The notes under the pieces are model-generated. The model was not told the origin of the DNA, did not search any database, and saw only the letters and a program-made list of their open reading frames with translations. A stretch of DNA of 5,519 bases from JAIEPT01 sp038217425 (GTDB taxonomy: Bacteria > Planctomycetota > Planctomycetia > Gemmatales > Gemmataceae): assembly GCA_038217425.1 (NCBI GenBank), contig JBBQPM010000305.1, positions 1-5,519 on the forward strand, given 5' to 3'. Shown here in pieces: positions 4,346 to 5,519 of the stretch. Each line of letters opens with the position of its first letter. Within the stretch, counting starts at the first letter, position 1. The position numbers and the translations under genes are program-made.

Positions 4346-5348
4346 CCGCCTCTTTCGATATCGACAAGGAGTCTGCAATGTAGGCGACGGTATGTCCCAT
4401 CGCTTTAAGATGCTTTACTCTGCGAATCGTCTTAGGCGTCAACGTGAGAAGGGTCTCTTTGCGCCCTTCGGGAAAGGGATTCGCCACCGTCTGCCAGACC
4501 GACGATAGTCTTTCGCCGACTCGATCGATCGCCGCGAAAACTTTGCCGAAAGGGCGGTTCGTGTAGAGGTCCAGTAACTCATCCGATTTTACCGGCCGGC
4601 CATGACACAAAAAGATTGCTGCGATTTCGCCAGTCGATTCCGAACGAATTAAATTGCCAGCCGTTTTGCGCAACTTGTTGAAACTAAGAGACCGGAACTC
4701 TTGGGTGTTTTTGATCTTGGCGGTAAGGCGTGCCCAAAAACTTGGAATTTGAGGATTCGAATTATTCCCCTTCGTGGGCGTATCGTACCGGAAGCCATTC
4801 TGGTTGACCAGAAGCGTCGTAACTCCGGGCGCAATTGCAATTTGCTCTCGCCGGGTCAACCACCACTTGATCGCTTGGACCGTTTCGGGCCACAACTTGA
4901 ATTCTCCGTAGACACCGGTCTTGGGACGCATTCGGAAGATCCAACTATCTTGAGCAGAACCATGGTAGCCTAGCTCGCGACCGTGGCGATGCTCCTGATG
5001 AAGATGAACGTCGGCCAATTCTAAAGAGGCGATTTCCCCTCTGCCAAAACCGCCGTTGAGAGCAAGAAGCAGGAGCAAGCGGTCAAAAGGCAAACCGTTT
5101 TGCCAGAGGGCGGTCAGCTCGTCCGTGGAATAGGTTTGGACTTGAGAGGAGCGCATCTTGCCCGTGCGCTCTCCAGGGGTAAGCGGGATGCGCATCGGCG
5201 GGAACTCCAAATCCGAAGGTCGCTTCCATGAAAAATCGGGCGATTTGTTGAGCCAGCGCAAGAAGGCGCGAAATTGCTTCATGCAGTTCTGCACCCATGC
5301 GGGGCTCGCCGGCTTACCGCTTTTTACCGCTATTGGACGAAGACGCAT
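4266..5348 (-). CDS. Tyrosine recombinase (site-specific integrase), catalytic part with a C-terminal helix-turn-helix
   Basis: This encodes a phage-integrase-type tyrosine recombinase, which would integrate or excise the element. Counting from the ATG at 5346-5348, residues 11-40 finish the core-binding domain (PAWVQNCMKQFRAFLRWLNK). The catalytic domain begins near 73 (YSTDELTAL). Proposed catalytic residues are R103 (GFGRGEIASL), K143 (RPKTGVYGEF), R227 (FNKLRKTAGNL), H249 (LCHGRP) and the nucleophile Y262 (LDLYTNRP). The first box II position, usually His, is N224. Residues 303-340 (TPKTIRRVKHLKAMGHTVAY, then IADSLSISKEAVRHA) form a resolvase-like helix-turn-helix beyond the catalytic tyrosine, an unusual addition. 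The ATG used here is unlikely to be the native start, because coding-like sequence continues upstream past an in-frame TGA at 5388-5390. A restart is conceivable: GAGGAG lies 12 bases before this ATG, but the product would lack most of its N-terminal domain. Confidence 0.8.
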   Translation of the reverse strand: MRLRPIAVKSGKPASPAWVQNCMKQFRAFLRWLNKSPDFSWKRPSDLEFPPMRIPLTPGERTGKMRSSQVQTYSTDELTALWQNGLPFDRLLLLLALNGGFGRGEIASLELADVHLHQEHRHGRELGYHGSAQDSWIFRMRPKTGVYGEFKLWPETVQAIKWWLTRREQIAIAPGVTTLLVNQNGFRYDTPTKGNNSNPQIPSFWARLTAKIKNTQEFRSLSFNKLRKTAGNLIRSESTGEIAAIFLCHGRPVKSDELLDLYTNRPFGKVFAAIDRVGERLSSVWQTVANPFPEGRKETLLTLTPKTIRRVKHLKAMGHTVAYIADSLSISKEAVRHAAKQPLAGESNHARADLMAEAGE

Positions 5349-5387
5349 AACTTCAAGGATCTCCTCGATGCGGCGTGCGTTTATACC

Positions 5388-5519
5388 TCACGCGGCCAAG
5401 AATGAGGCCGGATTAAAGGTCTGGAATTTATGAGTCATTAAAGATTGCAACTTCTCTCGGTGCTCCGTGGAAGTCTTTGCCAAGCATCCGTCAATTGCTC
5501 CCCGGAAGCCTTCGAATGT
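5388..5519 (-). pseudogene. N-terminal part of the same integrase, partial, ended by an in-frame TGA
   Basis: Reading in from the window edge on the - strand, 43 codons are open in the same frame as the integrase. They begin TFEGFRGAIDGCLAKTSTEH and end FNPASFLAA before TGA. The reading then resumes without a frame change as GINARRIEEILEV into the ATG at 5348. The composition is protein-like and helical, as expected of the SAM-like core-binding domain of tyrosine recombinases. The simplest explanation is a CGA-to-TGA (Arg to stop) transition. The true start lies outside the window. Less likely alternatives are two separate genes, a sequencing error, or readthrough. Confidence 0.55.

Noticed and set aside
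5388..5390. Selenocysteine codon at the in-frame TGA
   Set aside because: Tyrosine recombinases are not known selenoproteins and I see no clear SECIS-like stem-loop directly after the TGA.

Overview
The window looks like part of a planctomycete chromosome, probably Pirellulales-like. This is inferred from GC-rich coding sequence, near-absence of strong Shine-Dalgarno sites and, above all, protein families I associate with planctomycetes. These are a RepA-like ATPase with a GPKKTLKT P-loop, a small helicase-loader-like protein starting by ATGA overlap, a DDE transposase ending in GGLHHRYRRA, and an Rpn/PD-(D/E)XK-like protein starting MSHRFDATLKDIV. No database search was possible, so the taxonomy is provisional.

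Left part (1-2346, + strand). A 255-base leader without a convincing gene is followed by three genes joined by ATGA overlaps: a small Cys-containing protein (256-600), a RepA/AAA_25-like ATPase (597-2068), and a short protein resembling the N-terminus of a planctomycete loader-like family (2065-2346). This looks like the replication operon of an integrative or phage-satellite-like element. It is broken twice. The ATPase has a -1 frameshift near 1491-1499, and the loader-like gene is cut off near 2318 by IS630 DNA. The 3' end of the ATPase gene carries nine copies of CCTTCGT in both orientations and two strong hairpins just before the next gene.

Middle part (2318-3778). An IS630-family remnant on the - strand keeps only the C-terminal end of its transposase. 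It abuts an apparently complete insertion sequence of about 1.26 kb with a DD(35)E integrase-core transposase (2718-3737, - strand) and imperfect terminal inverted repeats. The rest of the IS630 does not reappear on the far side, so a deletion or rearrangement accompanied or followed the insertion.

Right part (3779-5519). A + strand Rpn/PD-(D/E)XK-like gene (3821-4345) has lost its normal C-terminus near 4190. Its last 27 codons, stop included, are antisense to a convergent tyrosine recombinase (4266-5519, - strand, running off the window). The recombinase has an in-frame TGA at 5388-5390 with coding-like sequence on both sides, and an unusual C-terminal helix-turn-helix.

Overall the window reads as a decaying integrated element: replication genes at one end, integrase at the other, and insertion sequences and deletions between. 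The most interesting points are the nucleotide-level CCTTCGTCGG repeat cluster inside the ATPase gene and the interrupted integrase. I do not see a complete, clearly new system.
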